NCBI GenBank assembly: GCA_012729335.1
Contig: JAAYDJ010000021.1
Span: 186,001-250,000 of the forward strand
Origin: Bacteroidales bacterium
Lineage (GTDB): Bacteria > Bacteroidota > Bacteroidia > Bacteroidales > Prolixibacteraceae
Reading direction: 5' to 3'
Length of the DNA stretch: 64,000 nucleotides
A program made the position numbers and the translations under genes. The notes under the pieces are model-generated. The model was not told where the DNA came from. It searched no databases and was given only the letters and a program-made list of their open reading frames with translations. Below, one piece after another: positions 27,202 to 35,734 of this stretch (positions are counted from its first letter, which is position 1; every line of letters starts with the position of its first letter).

Positions 27202-29517
27202 CTACTTGGTGTCGAGTGCGGCAAAATCCAGAACTTTGTCGATTTCATGGATCACCCCGTTGGATATGGTGCTTTTGATGGTTTCGGTGCCTTCACCCAG
27301 GCCTTTCCCCAAAATGAGATTGGTCCGGGATGACTCCTGCACTTCCACAAAGGGATTGCCGTCCTTGCCCATGATTCTGATGACATCGATACCGGGCTGG
27401 ATCATGATCTGGGTGTAGAAGGTGGCATATTGTGAGGAGGCTTCAGAAGTGCGGGTGGTTTCGTAATATCCCGGAGATTTCTTGCCATCGGTGAAGATGA
27501 TATGCCCAGGCACAAAATGAAGGAGCACCAGCTTTTTGAGCTGGTCGGTCGTCATCCCCGCGGTTTCATAAGCGGCCAGCGCAGCATCACTGGGGACAAA
27601 TACCGTATACACCTCACTCTCGGAGATGAAACTGTACCGGTATTCCTTGGCCAGGTCAAAACCGGCGGCTTTCAGCAGGTTATGGAAACGGGGATAATTG
27701 GTGGATATGGCCGAATAAAGGCTTACCGCCGAAAAACTGAACCAGTTGTTGATCTCGTAAGTGACCCCATTATCGGCATTGCTGCTGATCTGCCGGGGGA
27801 ATTCCTGAACCACCTGCGACCCCCCGTAACCTTCGGTAGTCACATCGGTTCCCCGTACCTCTCCGGTTTCATTGTTCACAATCAGGTAGGTTCCCGCCTG
27901 GGTCGGAATGAATTCCTTCCGGGCCAGCCCCTTGGGCCGCTCCAGTCCCACATGATTCAGCAATAAAGTCCGCAGGTCACTCTTGGTCATGCCAAACTCC
28001 TGAACAGACCCGGGAGAAATCATAAAGGCCGAAAACCTTTCCCTGACCTGATCATACACCAGGGAGGAGTCCTCCTGCAGTTTCAGGTCTGATTCGACAA
28101 AGAAAATGTAATCCTGGTTCTGCCGCTTCAGGGAGGAGAGAAGCCCCGATGACTCAATCGCGTACATCACCCGCGTGTAGCCCCGGGAGAGGTAAACAGG
28201 CCCCGTCACACTTTTAAAAGCCCTGGGAACGATGGCATTTTTTACTCCCATAAAAGTGCAGTTGCTGCCATACTGTTTCTGAACGATATCCTCCCGGTCG
28301 ACCGTGATCAGGTCCAGTTCCCCGTTGTAAAAACCCTTTTCCAGATCGGTGGGATAAATCGGGTTGACCGACATATAAGTGTTGACGATGATCCTTTTAA
28401 TATGATCGGGCGCATTTTTAAGGCTTCCCCACCGGGTGCCGCCCACCAGGTACTCGTTCACAAAGGCATTAAAGGCTTCATTGGTCGGGGCGATCAGCCC
28501 ATGATGATACCTGATGGCCACATTCTCGGGAAGCCCGTAGGTGCTGGGGGGGGCTTTGGTCTTCTCCCGGTTGATGTTAAAGGTCAGCCTGGGATAGGTG
28601 AGGTCAAAGAGCGAATCCACAGCCAAACCCTGGTCCGCCCCCGGCTGATCCAGGGTTTTGTTGTTGTTGTAGACAAATTCGGGAAAGGTGTTGATCAGAT
28701 CAAGAAAGGCGGTATAGGAATGGGGACCCGTCTTGTCACTGAGGATCTGATAGCCGTTTTTCAGGGGCTCCACCACCCGGTCAATTTTATATACAAATCC
28801 GTTCTCCGCAAAAACCTCCTCTCCGGTTACCTTGCCCCCGGCATAATAAATATCGGTGGGCGCCTCAATGGGCCGGCTGAAATAAAACTCATAGTCGGCA
28901 CTGTTCAGTTCATAAATGTCGAAATACTCCTTATAAAATATCGGCGCGTATTTCCTGGAATCGATCGTCTCCCGCCGCTTCCAGGATGTGGTCGTCGTAT
29001 CGACAATGGAAATGTAATTACGCAGGTTCCTTCTTTCCCCGAAAACCCCATACCGGGGATCCTTGTCCAGTAAAAGGGTTTCCCTTTTGTACCCCTTGGG
29101 CTCATTGTTGGTCAGGTCCTTGGGGTCGATCCACCCGAACACGTCGAGTGAACGAAGCTGGTTCTTGCTCCACGGATTCTGGACAATGTGGTATTTCACC
29201 AGGTCGGTCAGTACTCCCATGGGAATATCCTCCAACCGTTTGTACTTCGTACTCTGCTGAAAATACTGCGTAAAGGCTGCGTCCGTGGGGGCAAACACCG
29301 TGTAACTCCCCGATACGTCGAGAATGGTGTCGTAACCGGTCATCTCCAGGCATTTGGCGAATGTCGAAAGGTCAGGTTGTGTCTTCAGCTGGGTGAAGAC
29401 CTTGCCCGCCAACCACTCAGGCCTTTGAAATTTGTCGATGTACGAGTCGTCCCGGCAACTGCCGAACACAAACAGCATGAGTACCAGGTACAGCATAGAT
29501 TTAGTTCCGGCCTTCAT
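27202..29517 (-). CDS. Multi-domain FAS1 (fasciclin) lipoprotein
   Basis: A 771-residue lipoprotein with lipobox FVFGSC (Cys21). Four FAS1-like units can be followed. One starts near residue 40 (FAKCLEMTGYDTILDVSGSYTVFAPTDAAF shows the H1 box). A divergent one spans about 265-420 and includes GLIAPTNEAFNAF. A third spans about 450-560. The fourth spans about 620-770, with VYTVFVPSDAALAAY and LVLLHFVPGHIIFTDG, and ends in VIHEIDKVLDF, the H2-type C-terminal strand. It is the first gene of the operon, 41 bp downstream of a TAnnTTTG element. A role in surface adhesion or capture is inferred from family and context; the ligand is unknown. Confidence 0.87.
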   Translation of the reverse strand: MKAGTKSMLYLVLMLFVFGSCRDDSYIDKFQRPEWLAGKVFTQLKTQPDLSTFAKCLEMTGYDTILDVSGSYTVFAPTDAAFTQYFQQSTKYKRLEDIPMGVLTDLVKYHIVQNPWSKNQLRSLDVFGWIDPKDLTNNEPKGYKRETLLLDKDPRYGVFGERRNLRNYISIVDTTTTSWKRRETIDSRKYAPIFYKEYFDIYELNSADYEFYFSRPIEAPTDIYYAGGKVTGEEVFAENGFVYKIDRVVEPLKNGYQILSDKTGPHSYTAFLDLINTFPEFVYNNNKTLDQPGADQGLAVDSLFDLTYPRLTFNINREKTKAPPSTYGLPENVAIRYHHGLIAPTNEAFNAFVNEYLVGGTRWGSLKNAPDHIKRIIVNTYMSVNPIYPTDLEKGFYNGELDLITVDREDIVQKQYGSNCTFMGVKNAIVPRAFKSVTGPVYLSRGYTRVMYAIESSGLLSSLKRQNQDYIFFVESDLKLQEDSSLVYDQVRERFSAFMISPGSVQEFGMTKSDLRTLLLNHVGLERPKGLARKEFIPTQAGTYLIVNNETGEVRGTDVTTEGYGGSQVVQEFPRQISSNADNGVTYEINNWFSFSAVSLYSAISTNYPRFHNLLKAAGFDLAKEYRYSFISESEVYTVFVPSDAALAAYETAGMTTDQLKKLVLLHFVPGHIIFTDGKKSPGYYETTRTSEASSQYATFYTQIMIQPGIDVIRIMGKDGNPFVEVQESSRTNLILGKGLGEGTETIKSTISNGVIHEIDKVLDFAALDTK

Positions 29518-29557
29518 TCTATTGGTTTTTAAATCAGAGTGAAAAAATAAATACTGT

Positions 29558-29565
29558 CAAAAATA
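29558..29565 (-). promoter_or_regulatory. Promoter -7 element of the FAS1/SusCD operon
   Basis: TATTTTTG on the minus strand matches TAnnTTTG and lies 41 bp upstream of the first FAS1 start. The surrounding 127-bp spacer is AT-rich and holds no gene. No operator could be recognised. Confidence 0.55.
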
Positions 29566-29644
29566 CAATTAAATGGCAATAATAATAAAGTTGGCGCAAA
29601 AAAAAGAACCGCCAACCAAAATTAGTCATTTTTAATTTTTCTGC

Positions 29645-32185
29645 CTAACGTCGCACGAATTTCCGGGTTTCGAGGATCCTGCCGTGTTGTTTGAGGCGGG
29701 CGAAATAGAGTCCCGGAGGGAGATGGTCGAGGCGGATGGTGGCAGGGGTTCCGGGTGTCAGCTTTTCCGGAGGAAGGGTGAGGAGAATACGACCGGAGAG
29801 GTCGGTGATATCGAGTGCGTACCCCCCGGCGGGATGGGCATTTTCCATGAGCAGGGAGATCTGCGGGCCAGCGGGATTGGGCCAGAGGCGGAAGCCGCTG
29901 CCAGCCGTGACCACAGCACCGGCAGGGGTCAGGTTCTGCTGGATTTCCAGATTATCGATGGCCCAGCCCCAGCCATGCGCATAAGGATCGGAATAGAGGC
30001 GGAACCGGATCAGCAGGGTGTCGCCCTCCCTGAAATTTCCGTTTCCTGTAAGCAGGAATTCGCGACGGTAATAGAGTTCACGGGTGCCGGCAAACAGGGA
30101 ATTCTGGCCCGAGATTCTCTGGTTGTATGCCGATTTCCAGGCTGGCCGGCTCCCCGAATCGTAACCATTCAGAAGTGGCAGCCAGGTTAGGCCTCCATCC
30201 CTGCTTCCCTCGGCAATCACATAATCGTAGAAATCTTCGCTGCCATAACGGGCCTCTTCTTCTCCGGGTTCCACCAGAACGACCTCTTCCCACGCAATTT
30301 TCCCATTCCCCCTGACCAGAATGGGAATCCTGAGCAGGGCGGTCAGATTGATTTGCTGGTTATCGGCATCGGGACTGGGATAGGGGTGGGGGGAGTGAAG
30401 GGCGTGGTCGGTAAACCCGTTGACCAGGGACACGGAGAAGTCATACAGGATGAAATCGGCACTTTGGCTGCTGAAGTCGGCCGAGTAGGACGAAACCGGT
30501 TGCAGGATGCCTTCGGTTTTCACCCCGAATTTCCCCTTTTCAGGAAGCTCCCGCCGGTTGGCCTGTCCTGCAATATCAATGGCTACAATTTTATATTCCA
30601 GAAGTTCTCCACCTTTCAGAAACAGGTTTTCAAGGGGGACCAACCCCCGGTAGGAGTTTTCTGATTCCCTTTTTAAGCCCACAGGCATCAGTTCGTTTCC
30701 GTTAAGGTAAACCTGGGCGTACACCGTATCCACGCCGGCGTTGTCGGTGACAATGGCTGTGATCTCCAGTTGGGGGGCAGTGGTAAGGAGGTATTTCTCA
30801 GGGGTATGGAGGATGAGGGGTTTCACCGTGTCGGGGCCCAGGGTGAGCTTCCATGAGCGGCCCGGGGCGCCGGCAGGGGAGGTGAAATTCCGGCCCAGCG
30901 TGTCGGTCGCAGCCAGAAAATAGCTGAGGGTAACGATCCCCGAGTCAGGGAACAGTTCCGCCAGGAATTGACCGGGTGACCCGGTCATGGGCATAAGGAG
31001 GGTATCGCGGTGTGACCCGAATCCATCGTAGCTGTAAAACAGGGTGAGGAGACTGTCGGTGAGGCCCGCCTCGCTTTCCACCGAAGCTTCAAAAACCAGC
31101 GGTGCTGAGGTCTCTTCCCGGTCTTTCAGAGGGGTATGCCTGATCCACAGATGTGTCCAGCCCAGGTCGGCCAGAATGCCGGAGGTCAGGGGCCCCGGGG
31201 AGTGAATGGCCTCGCCCCGGCCTGCCGAGGAAGTCATCAGCGCATTGATGGTTCCGTAGGGATAACTCTGGTCGTTCAAATGGTAGATGCTGGATCCTTC
31301 CTTAAAAGTTTGGGGAGCATAAAGGCGGGGTTTCTGACCGTCATCGAACAACAGGGCTGCAGGACTTCTGGCATACAGATGGTTGGACACAAAACTGTAA
31401 TAGAGTGCCGCGGAGGGATTCCCATAGGTGGAACCATTGGTAAGTAGCCGGCCTTCCGCATCCTCCACCTTCCGGTCAAAGGCCGCGGGCAGCATGTCGC
31501 CGTATCCGAAGGATCCCGTACGGGCAGAGAGATCGGCTTCAAAAAAGCCCACAAACCCCAGGCCATGGGCAATTTCATGCAACACCGTCGATACGAAATC
31601 ATAGCGGTCATAAGGGGTGTTCAGGTCGGTTCCGGTATACCAGGGTTGGCTCGAGTTAAAGGAAGCCACCATATCGGGGACGCCGGCACCTGAGATCTCC
31701 CTGCCGGTGATTTTCTCGGCCAGGGCCACCGGATACCAGGTATCAGGTTCGGGGGCACCCTCAAAATCAATATGATAGCTGGTGGCGCCGCAACTCCCCA
31801 GGGTAGTGCTTCCCAGCTTTTCCCAGCGGGCTTCCACATAGATGGGTATGCTGCTAGAAACCACAGATTCCCAGATCGATACGGCGTATTCAAATGCGTT
31901 TCTGACGCTGTCGGGGAATCCTTTGTACGTGACGATGAGATCCGACTTTTTGGAAGCCGACTTAAGGCTGTCTAAGAATCCGGCAGGAGGCCCCACCCTG
32001 GCATGGCCGCTCTCCCCCGAAATGTGACAAACCACCGGGGGTACCCCGTTAAGAACCTTCCGGCCATCGCTCTGCGGAAACAGCAACCCGGGAACAGTGA
32101 GCAATCCCAGAAAAAGCAGGAATCCTGCAGCCCTGACAGAGCGGACTTTCAGAAAGGGTAAAGGAGAGTGGGCAACAATGGTCAT
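29645..32185 (-). CDS. Secreted zinc metalloprotease-like protein with T9SS sorting domain
   Basis: An 846-residue exported protein. After an N-terminal hydrophobic segment (residues 20-36) comes a protease-like domain with VLHEIAHGLGFVG (His203, Glu204, His207), a zincin HExxH motif. The metzincin third ligand expected at about residue 213 is Gly rather than His or Asp, so zinc binding must differ from classic metzincins. The middle part (about 360-540) is beta-rich. A domain around 560-750 resembles a jelly-roll (DFSVSLVNGFTDHAL...WGWAIDNLEI). The C-terminus (FRLWPNPAGPQISLLM to ETRKFVRR) is a T9SS type A sorting domain. It stands alone upstream of the FAS1 operon. Activity is plausible but not proven. 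Confidence 0.8.
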   Translation of the reverse strand: MTIVAHSPLPFLKVRSVRAAGFLLFLGLLTVPGLLFPQSDGRKVLNGVPPVVCHISGESGHARVGPPAGFLDSLKSASKKSDLIVTYKGFPDSVRNAFEYAVSIWESVVSSSIPIYVEARWEKLGSTTLGSCGATSYHIDFEGAPEPDTWYPVALAEKITGREISGAGVPDMVASFNSSQPWYTGTDLNTPYDRYDFVSTVLHEIAHGLGFVGFFEADLSARTGSFGYGDMLPAAFDRKVEDAEGRLLTNGSTYGNPSAALYYSFVSNHLYARSPAALLFDDGQKPRLYAPQTFKEGSSIYHLNDQSYPYGTINALMTSSAGRGEAIHSPGPLTSGILADLGWTHLWIRHTPLKDREETSAPLVFEASVESEAGLTDSLLTLFYSYDGFGSHRDTLLMPMTGSPGQFLAELFPDSGIVTLSYFLAATDTLGRNFTSPAGAPGRSWKLTLGPDTVKPLILHTPEKYLLTTAPQLEITAIVTDNAGVDTVYAQVYLNGNELMPVGLKRESENSYRGLVPLENLFLKGGELLEYKIVAIDIAGQANRRELPEKGKFGVKTEGILQPVSSYSADFSSQSADFILYDFSVSLVNGFTDHALHSPHPYPSPDADNQQINLTALLRIPILVRGNGKIAWEEVVLVEPGEEEARYGSEDFYDYVIAEGSRDGGLTWLPLLNGYDSGSRPAWKSAYNQRISGQNSLFAGTRELYYRREFLLTGNGNFREGDTLLIRFRLYSDPYAHGWGWAIDNLEIQQNLTPAGAVVTAGSGFRLWPNPAGPQISLLMENAHPAGGYALDITDLSGRILLTLPPEKLTPGTPATIRLDHLPPGLYFARLKQHGRILETRKFVRR

Positions 32186-32309
32186 TCAGCAAAGCGTTAG
32201 AGAAAACATAAACCGGAACCCCGGGAAATAAAAAAACAAAGATACCGGTTTGTTGGTTCATGGCAAGGGCTATCCGGCTCTATCGGCAGGGTTATTTCCA
32301 GTGTCCTGG

Positions 32310-32330
32310 GGAGGCAGTGACACTGCCTCC
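32310..32330. terminator. Perfect hairpin after cardiolipin synthase gene
   Basis: Ten-base arms 32310-32319 and 32321-32330 around a single base, 6 bp past the stop of the minus-strand cls gene. It lacks a clear U-tract on the minus strand, so termination strength is uncertain. Confidence 0.4.
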
Positions 32331-32335
32331 CTCCA

Positions 32336-33814
32336 TTAGTACATCGGGCTGATCAGGTGGGCCAGGGATTCTTTAAGCCGGTCGGACCAGGGGCGGCGTT
32401 TCCATTCGGGGAGCAGGATTTCGCGGCTGTGGTGGAGGTCATGCCGGAAATAAGCCATCAGCTGACGGTTAAACTGGGCGTCATAAACAAAAGCGTTCAC
32501 TTCAAAATTGGTTTCCAGGCTCCGGAAATCAAGGTTGGCGGTACCCAGAGAAGAAAACACCCCGTCCACCATGATGAGCTTACTGTGTATAAATCCTTTC
32601 TGGTAAAAGAAGATACGGACACCCGCCTCGAGGAGATCCTCGACAAAGGAGAAGGAGCACCACTTTGGAATGAGGGCATCGGAGAATTCGGGGATCAGTA
32701 TTTTTACGTCGACGCCCCCGAGGGCGGCGGTTTTCAGGGCCATGACGATCGAAGGTGGGGGCATCAGGTAGGGGGTGACCACGGCGATTTCCCGCTGGGC
32801 TCCGGCGATGGCTTTAAAAAAGGCCTGGCCGATGCTTTCCCAGTCGGAATCGGGGCCGCTGGCGCTGATCTGGACGGCGGTTCCCGGGTCCATGGTCATG
32901 GGCGGAAAATAGGCCGGGCCTGACAGGTTCTCCCTGCAGATAAAATACCAGTCGGCAGCAAAGACCGCCTGCAGGGAGACCACCGCATCGCCGCTGATTT
33001 CCAGGTGGGTATCGCGCCAGGGCCCGATATGCCTGATGCCCTTCCGGTATCGGTCGGCAATGTTGATGCCCCCGGTAAACCCCGTATGACCGTCAATGAC
33101 CACGATCTTGCGGTGATTCCGGTAGTTGACACGATGCGTGAACCGCGGAAAACGCACCTCCATGAAGGGGCGGACATCCACACCGGCCTCCTTCAGGTCA
33201 CGCAGGTATCTGCGGCTCAGATCCCAGCACCCCACATCGTCGATGATCAGCCTTACCTCCACCCCTGCACGGGCTTTGCGCATCAGTATCTCCTTCAGCT
33301 GATGACCGGTCTCGTCCTCATCAATAATGTAATATTCGAGATGGATATGATGCCGTGCCTGTTCCATCGCGTTGAAAAGCGCCCTGAAAGTCTTCTCCCC
33401 GTTATTGAGGATTGTCAGCCGGTTACCGGTGGTCAGCAGCGAATGGGAGTTGCTCATGAGCAACTTGACAATGGTCTCCTTTTCACGGGCCGCTTCCGGA
33501 AGATGAAACTCGTTTTTCTGAAGTTTGCGCAGCTGCCGGTTGGTCAGCGTACGGAAGCGCCCCAGCGTCCGCAATCCCCGGCGCGAAAACATCTTGTTCT
33601 TGCGGTATTCCTGCCCGAAAAAAAGATAAAAGACCAGTCCGACCACCGGCAACAAAACCAGCGCCAGAATCCACGCCGCCGTCTTGTAGGGCGACCTGTT
33701 TTCGGAAACCACAATGAAAGCTATGGCTACCGATGTGATCAGAAACAGCAGCGACACAACTCCCCATATGCTGGGCTGAAGAAAATTCCAGTTACCCCAC
33801 ATAGACCTATTCAA
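32336..33814 (-). CDS. cls: Cardiolipin synthase (phospholipase D family)
   Basis: Condenses two phosphatidylglycerol molecules into cardiolipin at the inner membrane. Two N-terminal helices (about residues 14-36 and 45-66) anchor it. Two HxKxxxxD active-site motifs of the PLD superfamily are intact: HRKIVVID at His234/Lys236/Asp241 and HSKLIMVD at His410/Lys412/Asp417. At 492 residues it matches the usual length of bacterial ClsA. It is transcribed alone, divergently from the trp operon, with a 137-bp spacer before the trp leader peptide. Confidence 0.94.
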   Translation of the reverse strand: MNRSMWGNWNFLQPSIWGVVSLLFLITSVAIAFIVVSENRSPYKTAAWILALVLLPVVGLVFYLFFGQEYRKNKMFSRRGLRTLGRFRTLTNRQLRKLQKNEFHLPEAAREKETIVKLLMSNSHSLLTTGNRLTILNNGEKTFRALFNAMEQARHHIHLEYYIIDEDETGHQLKEILMRKARAGVEVRLIIDDVGCWDLSRRYLRDLKEAGVDVRPFMEVRFPRFTHRVNYRNHRKIVVIDGHTGFTGGINIADRYRKGIRHIGPWRDTHLEISGDAVVSLQAVFAADWYFICRENLSGPAYFPPMTMDPGTAVQISASGPDSDWESIGQAFFKAIAGAQREIAVVTPYLMPPPSIVMALKTAALGGVDVKILIPEFSDALIPKWCSFSFVEDLLEAGVRIFFYQKGFIHSKLIMVDGVFSSLGTANLDFRSLETNFEVNAFVYDAQFNRQLMAYFRHDLHHSREILLPEWKRRPWSDRLKESLAHLISPMY

Positions 33815-33923
33815 GGCATTTCCCTGGTAAAAATAAGAAAAGTTCTGCCCCGGGCCGCGTCAGGTCACCGGCCACCCTGCAACTTTTTTTACCCCGCAGT
33901 GGTGCAGGTTAAAAATTATCACT

Positions 33924-33930
33924 TATCTTG
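33924..33930 (+). promoter_or_regulatory. Possible trp operon -7 element
   Basis: TATCTTG followed by C is an imperfect version of TAnnTTTG, 22 bp before the leader-peptide ATG. That spacing would place the transcription start just before the leader, as in the tyrA operon. The match is weak. Confidence 0.35.
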
Positions 33931-33951
33931 CACCCGTAATTGAAGATTGAA

Positions 33952-34011
33952 ATGAATCAGTTGATCACAGTTTGGTTTTGGTGGCTTTCCTGCTTTCCCG
34001 GCAAGAAGTGA
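33952..34011 (+). CDS. trpL: trp operon leader peptide
   Basis: A 19-residue frame, MNQLITVWFWWLSCFPGKK, ends at TGA 34009-34011. Trp codons lie at 33973, 33979 and 33982, so three of four consecutive residues are Trp, far above the normal frequency. It sits 80 bp before trpE and is followed at once by an antiterminator/terminator pair. This is the arrangement of the enterobacterial trp leader, in which ribosome stalling at Trp codons controls termination. The sequence itself shows no similarity to E. coli TrpL beyond composition. The start follows a GAAGATTGAA purine-rich stretch that could serve as a ribosome-binding site. Confidence 0.88.
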   Translation: MNQLITVWFWWLSCFPGKK

Positions 34012-34057
34012 ACCAGCTTTGACTGTGGTGCTAAGATATCCGAAAGCCTGCTTCTTG
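34002..34057 (+). promoter_or_regulatory. trp leader antiterminator
   Basis: CAAGAAG (34002-34008, the end of the leader frame) pairs fully with CTTCTTG (34051-34057). CAGCTTT (34014-34020) pairs with AAAGCcTG (34043-34050), leaving one bulged C. The two helices stack in register and take up the whole 5' arm of the terminator. A ribosome stalled at the Trp codons leaves both segments free. A ribosome at the stop codon covers them. The pairing is seen; the switching is inferred. Confidence 0.7.
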
Positions 34058-34079
34058 ACCGATGCAGGCTTTTTTGTTT
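34043..34079 (+). terminator. trp leader terminator (attenuator)
   Basis: Nine-base-pair stem, arms 34043-34051 and 34064-34072, loop 34052-34063, followed by a T-tract (34070-34075) and TTTT after one G. It lies between the leader peptide and trpE and would abort transcription when Trp is plentiful. Confidence 0.85.
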
Positions 34080-34091
34080 TGAGTAAATCTT

Positions 34092-35513
34092 ATGAATGCA
34101 GATATGGAGAAACAACGTTATTTCCCGGTAGTCCGGAAGATCCTGGCCGACACGGTCACCCCGGTGAGCCTTTATCTGAGGCTGCGCCACCTCTTTCCCA
34201 AGGCGATATTGCTGGAAAGCTCCGATTACCGGGGACAGGAGAATGCCTGGTCTTTCATCTGTTTCGAGCCGGTCTCCTGTTTCACCGCCGAAGAGGGGGT
34301 GGTCACCATCGGGCAGCAGGGCAACGGCAGCGTCACCTATACCCTCTCCGCCGGTCAACCGCTGCATGACCTCCTCGACCGGTATTATGCCTCCTTTGAA
34401 GTGGATGGTGAAGCATTAAATCTTCCCATCAACGGCCTGTTCGGATACATGAATTTCGATGCCGTACGCTATTTTGAGAAAATTGACATCAAGGCCCCTG
34501 CCGGTGAGGCCTTCCGGATTCCGGAGGTGAAATACTGCTTTTACAAGTATGTCATCGCCATTGACCACCACAAAAACCAGATGTACCTGGTCGAGAACCT
34601 CCGGGAAGGGGAATCCTCGCAGATGGATTATCTCCATCACCTATTGGTGAACCTCAATTTCATCACCTCAGGATTCAGAGCCACCGGGGAGGAGACCTCC
34701 AACCTTACCGATGAGGAATTCCGGAAGATGGTCACCAAAGGAAAGGCACATTGTCACCGGGGCGATGTCTTCCAGGTGGTCTTTTCCAGGCAGTTTTCAC
34801 AATCCTTTGAGGGCGATGATTTTAATGTTTACAGGGCCTTGCGGTCGGTCAACCCCTCCCCCTATCTTTTTTATTTTGATTATGGCCATTACCGGATTTT
34901 CGGTTCCAGTCCGGAAGCCCAGATCCGCATCAAAGGGGGCAGGGCTTCCATTCATCCCATTGCGGGAACCTTCAGGCGCACCGGCAACGATGAGTATGAC
35001 AAGGAGCAGGCCGCCCTGCTGGCCCTTGATCCGAAGGAAAACGCCGAGCATGTGATGCTGGTCGACCTGGCCCGCAACGACCTGAGCCGTAACGCTTCGG
35101 AAGTCACCGTAGACAGCTTCCGCGAGGTGCAGTATTACTCCCACGTGATCCACCTTGTCTCCCAGGTGTCGGGGAAACTGGCCCCCGGCACCAACCTCAT
35201 CAGGGTTCTGGGGGAGACCTTCCCCGCGGGGACCCTCTCGGGTGCACCCAAGCACCGCGCCATACAGCTTATCGACACGTATGAGAACCAGCGGCGCGGC
35301 TACTACGGCGGATGCATCGGCTACCTGGGTTTTGACCAGTCCGTCAACCACGCCATCGTCATCCGCTCTTTCCTGAGCAAAAACAACCGCCTCTTTTACC
35401 AGGCCGGAGCCGGCATCGTCGCCCACTCGTCGGAGGAAAACGAACTCCAGGAAGTCTTTAACAAGCTGGCCGCCCTCAGGAAAGCCGTCACCCTCGCCGA
35501 AGAAATCAAATAG
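34092..35513 (+). CDS. trpE: Anthranilate synthase component I
   Basis: Converts chorismate and ammonia to anthranilate, the first step of tryptophan synthesis. It has 473 residues. AILLESSDYRGQENAWSFI near residue 38 carries the LLES motif used for Trp feedback inhibition in this family. The chorismate-binding domain is complete: HPIAGTFRRTGNDEYD, ENAEHVMLVDLARNDLSR, FPAGTLSGAPKHRAIQLID, and YYGGCIGYLGFD. It is the first structural gene after the attenuator. The 221-bp gap to trpG is filled by a heptanucleotide array. It works with TrpG, which supplies ammonia from glutamine. Confidence 0.96.
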   Translation: MNADMEKQRYFPVVRKILADTVTPVSLYLRLRHLFPKAILLESSDYRGQENAWSFICFEPVSCFTAEEGVVTIGQQGNGSVTYTLSAGQPLHDLLDRYYASFEVDGEALNLPINGLFGYMNFDAVRYFEKIDIKAPAGEAFRIPEVKYCFYKYVIAIDHHKNQMYLVENLREGESSQMDYLHHLLVNLNFITSGFRATGEETSNLTDEEFRKMVTKGKAHCHRGDVFQVVFSRQFSQSFEGDDFNVYRALRSVNPSPYLFYFDYGHYRIFGSSPEAQIRIKGGRASIHPIAGTFRRTGNDEYDKEQAALLALDPKENAEHVMLVDLARNDLSRNASEVTVDSFREVQYYSHVIHLVSQVSGKLAPGTNLIRVLGETFPAGTLSGAPKHRAIQLIDTYENQRRGYYGGCIGYLGFDQSVNHAIVIRSFLSKNNRLFYQAGAGIVAHSSEENELQEVFNKLAALRKAVTLAEEIK

Positions 35514-35528
35514 GCCTTCGCTTAAGAC

Positions 35529-35724
35529 ATTCAAGACTCAGGACTCAAGATTCCAGATTCCAGATTCCAGATTCAAGACTCAAGATTCCAGATTCAAGAC
35601 TCAGGATTCCAGACTCAAGACTCAGGACTCAAGATTCCAGACTCAAGATTCCAGACTCAAGACTCAAGACTCAAGATTCCAGACTCAAGACTCAAGATTT
35701 AAGATTTAAGATTCAAGATTTAAG
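35529..35724. repeat. Heptanucleotide tandem array, 28 units in exact register
   Basis: All 196 bases divide into 28 consecutive 7-mers with no indel. Only five variants occur: attcaag, actcaag, actcagg, attccag and atttaag. The consensus is A-Y-T-Y-M-R-G. Variants are interspersed in a non-random mosaic, with atttaag limited to the 3' end. The array fills almost the whole trpE-trpG gap and ends 10 bp before the trpG ATG. It must be transcribed with the operon. Confidence 0.93.
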
Positions 35725-35734
35725 ACTTTTCGAT

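Noticed and set aside
14129-29565. Starch-utilisation (sus) locus
   Set aside because: No amylase, SusR-type regulator or SusE/F homologue was found; SusC/SusD names here indicate family only.
35529-35724. Heptanucleotide array as a CRISPR or small-peptide gene
   Set aside because: The units are 7 bp with no spacers, and the trpE and trpG frames fully explain the flanking coding sequence.
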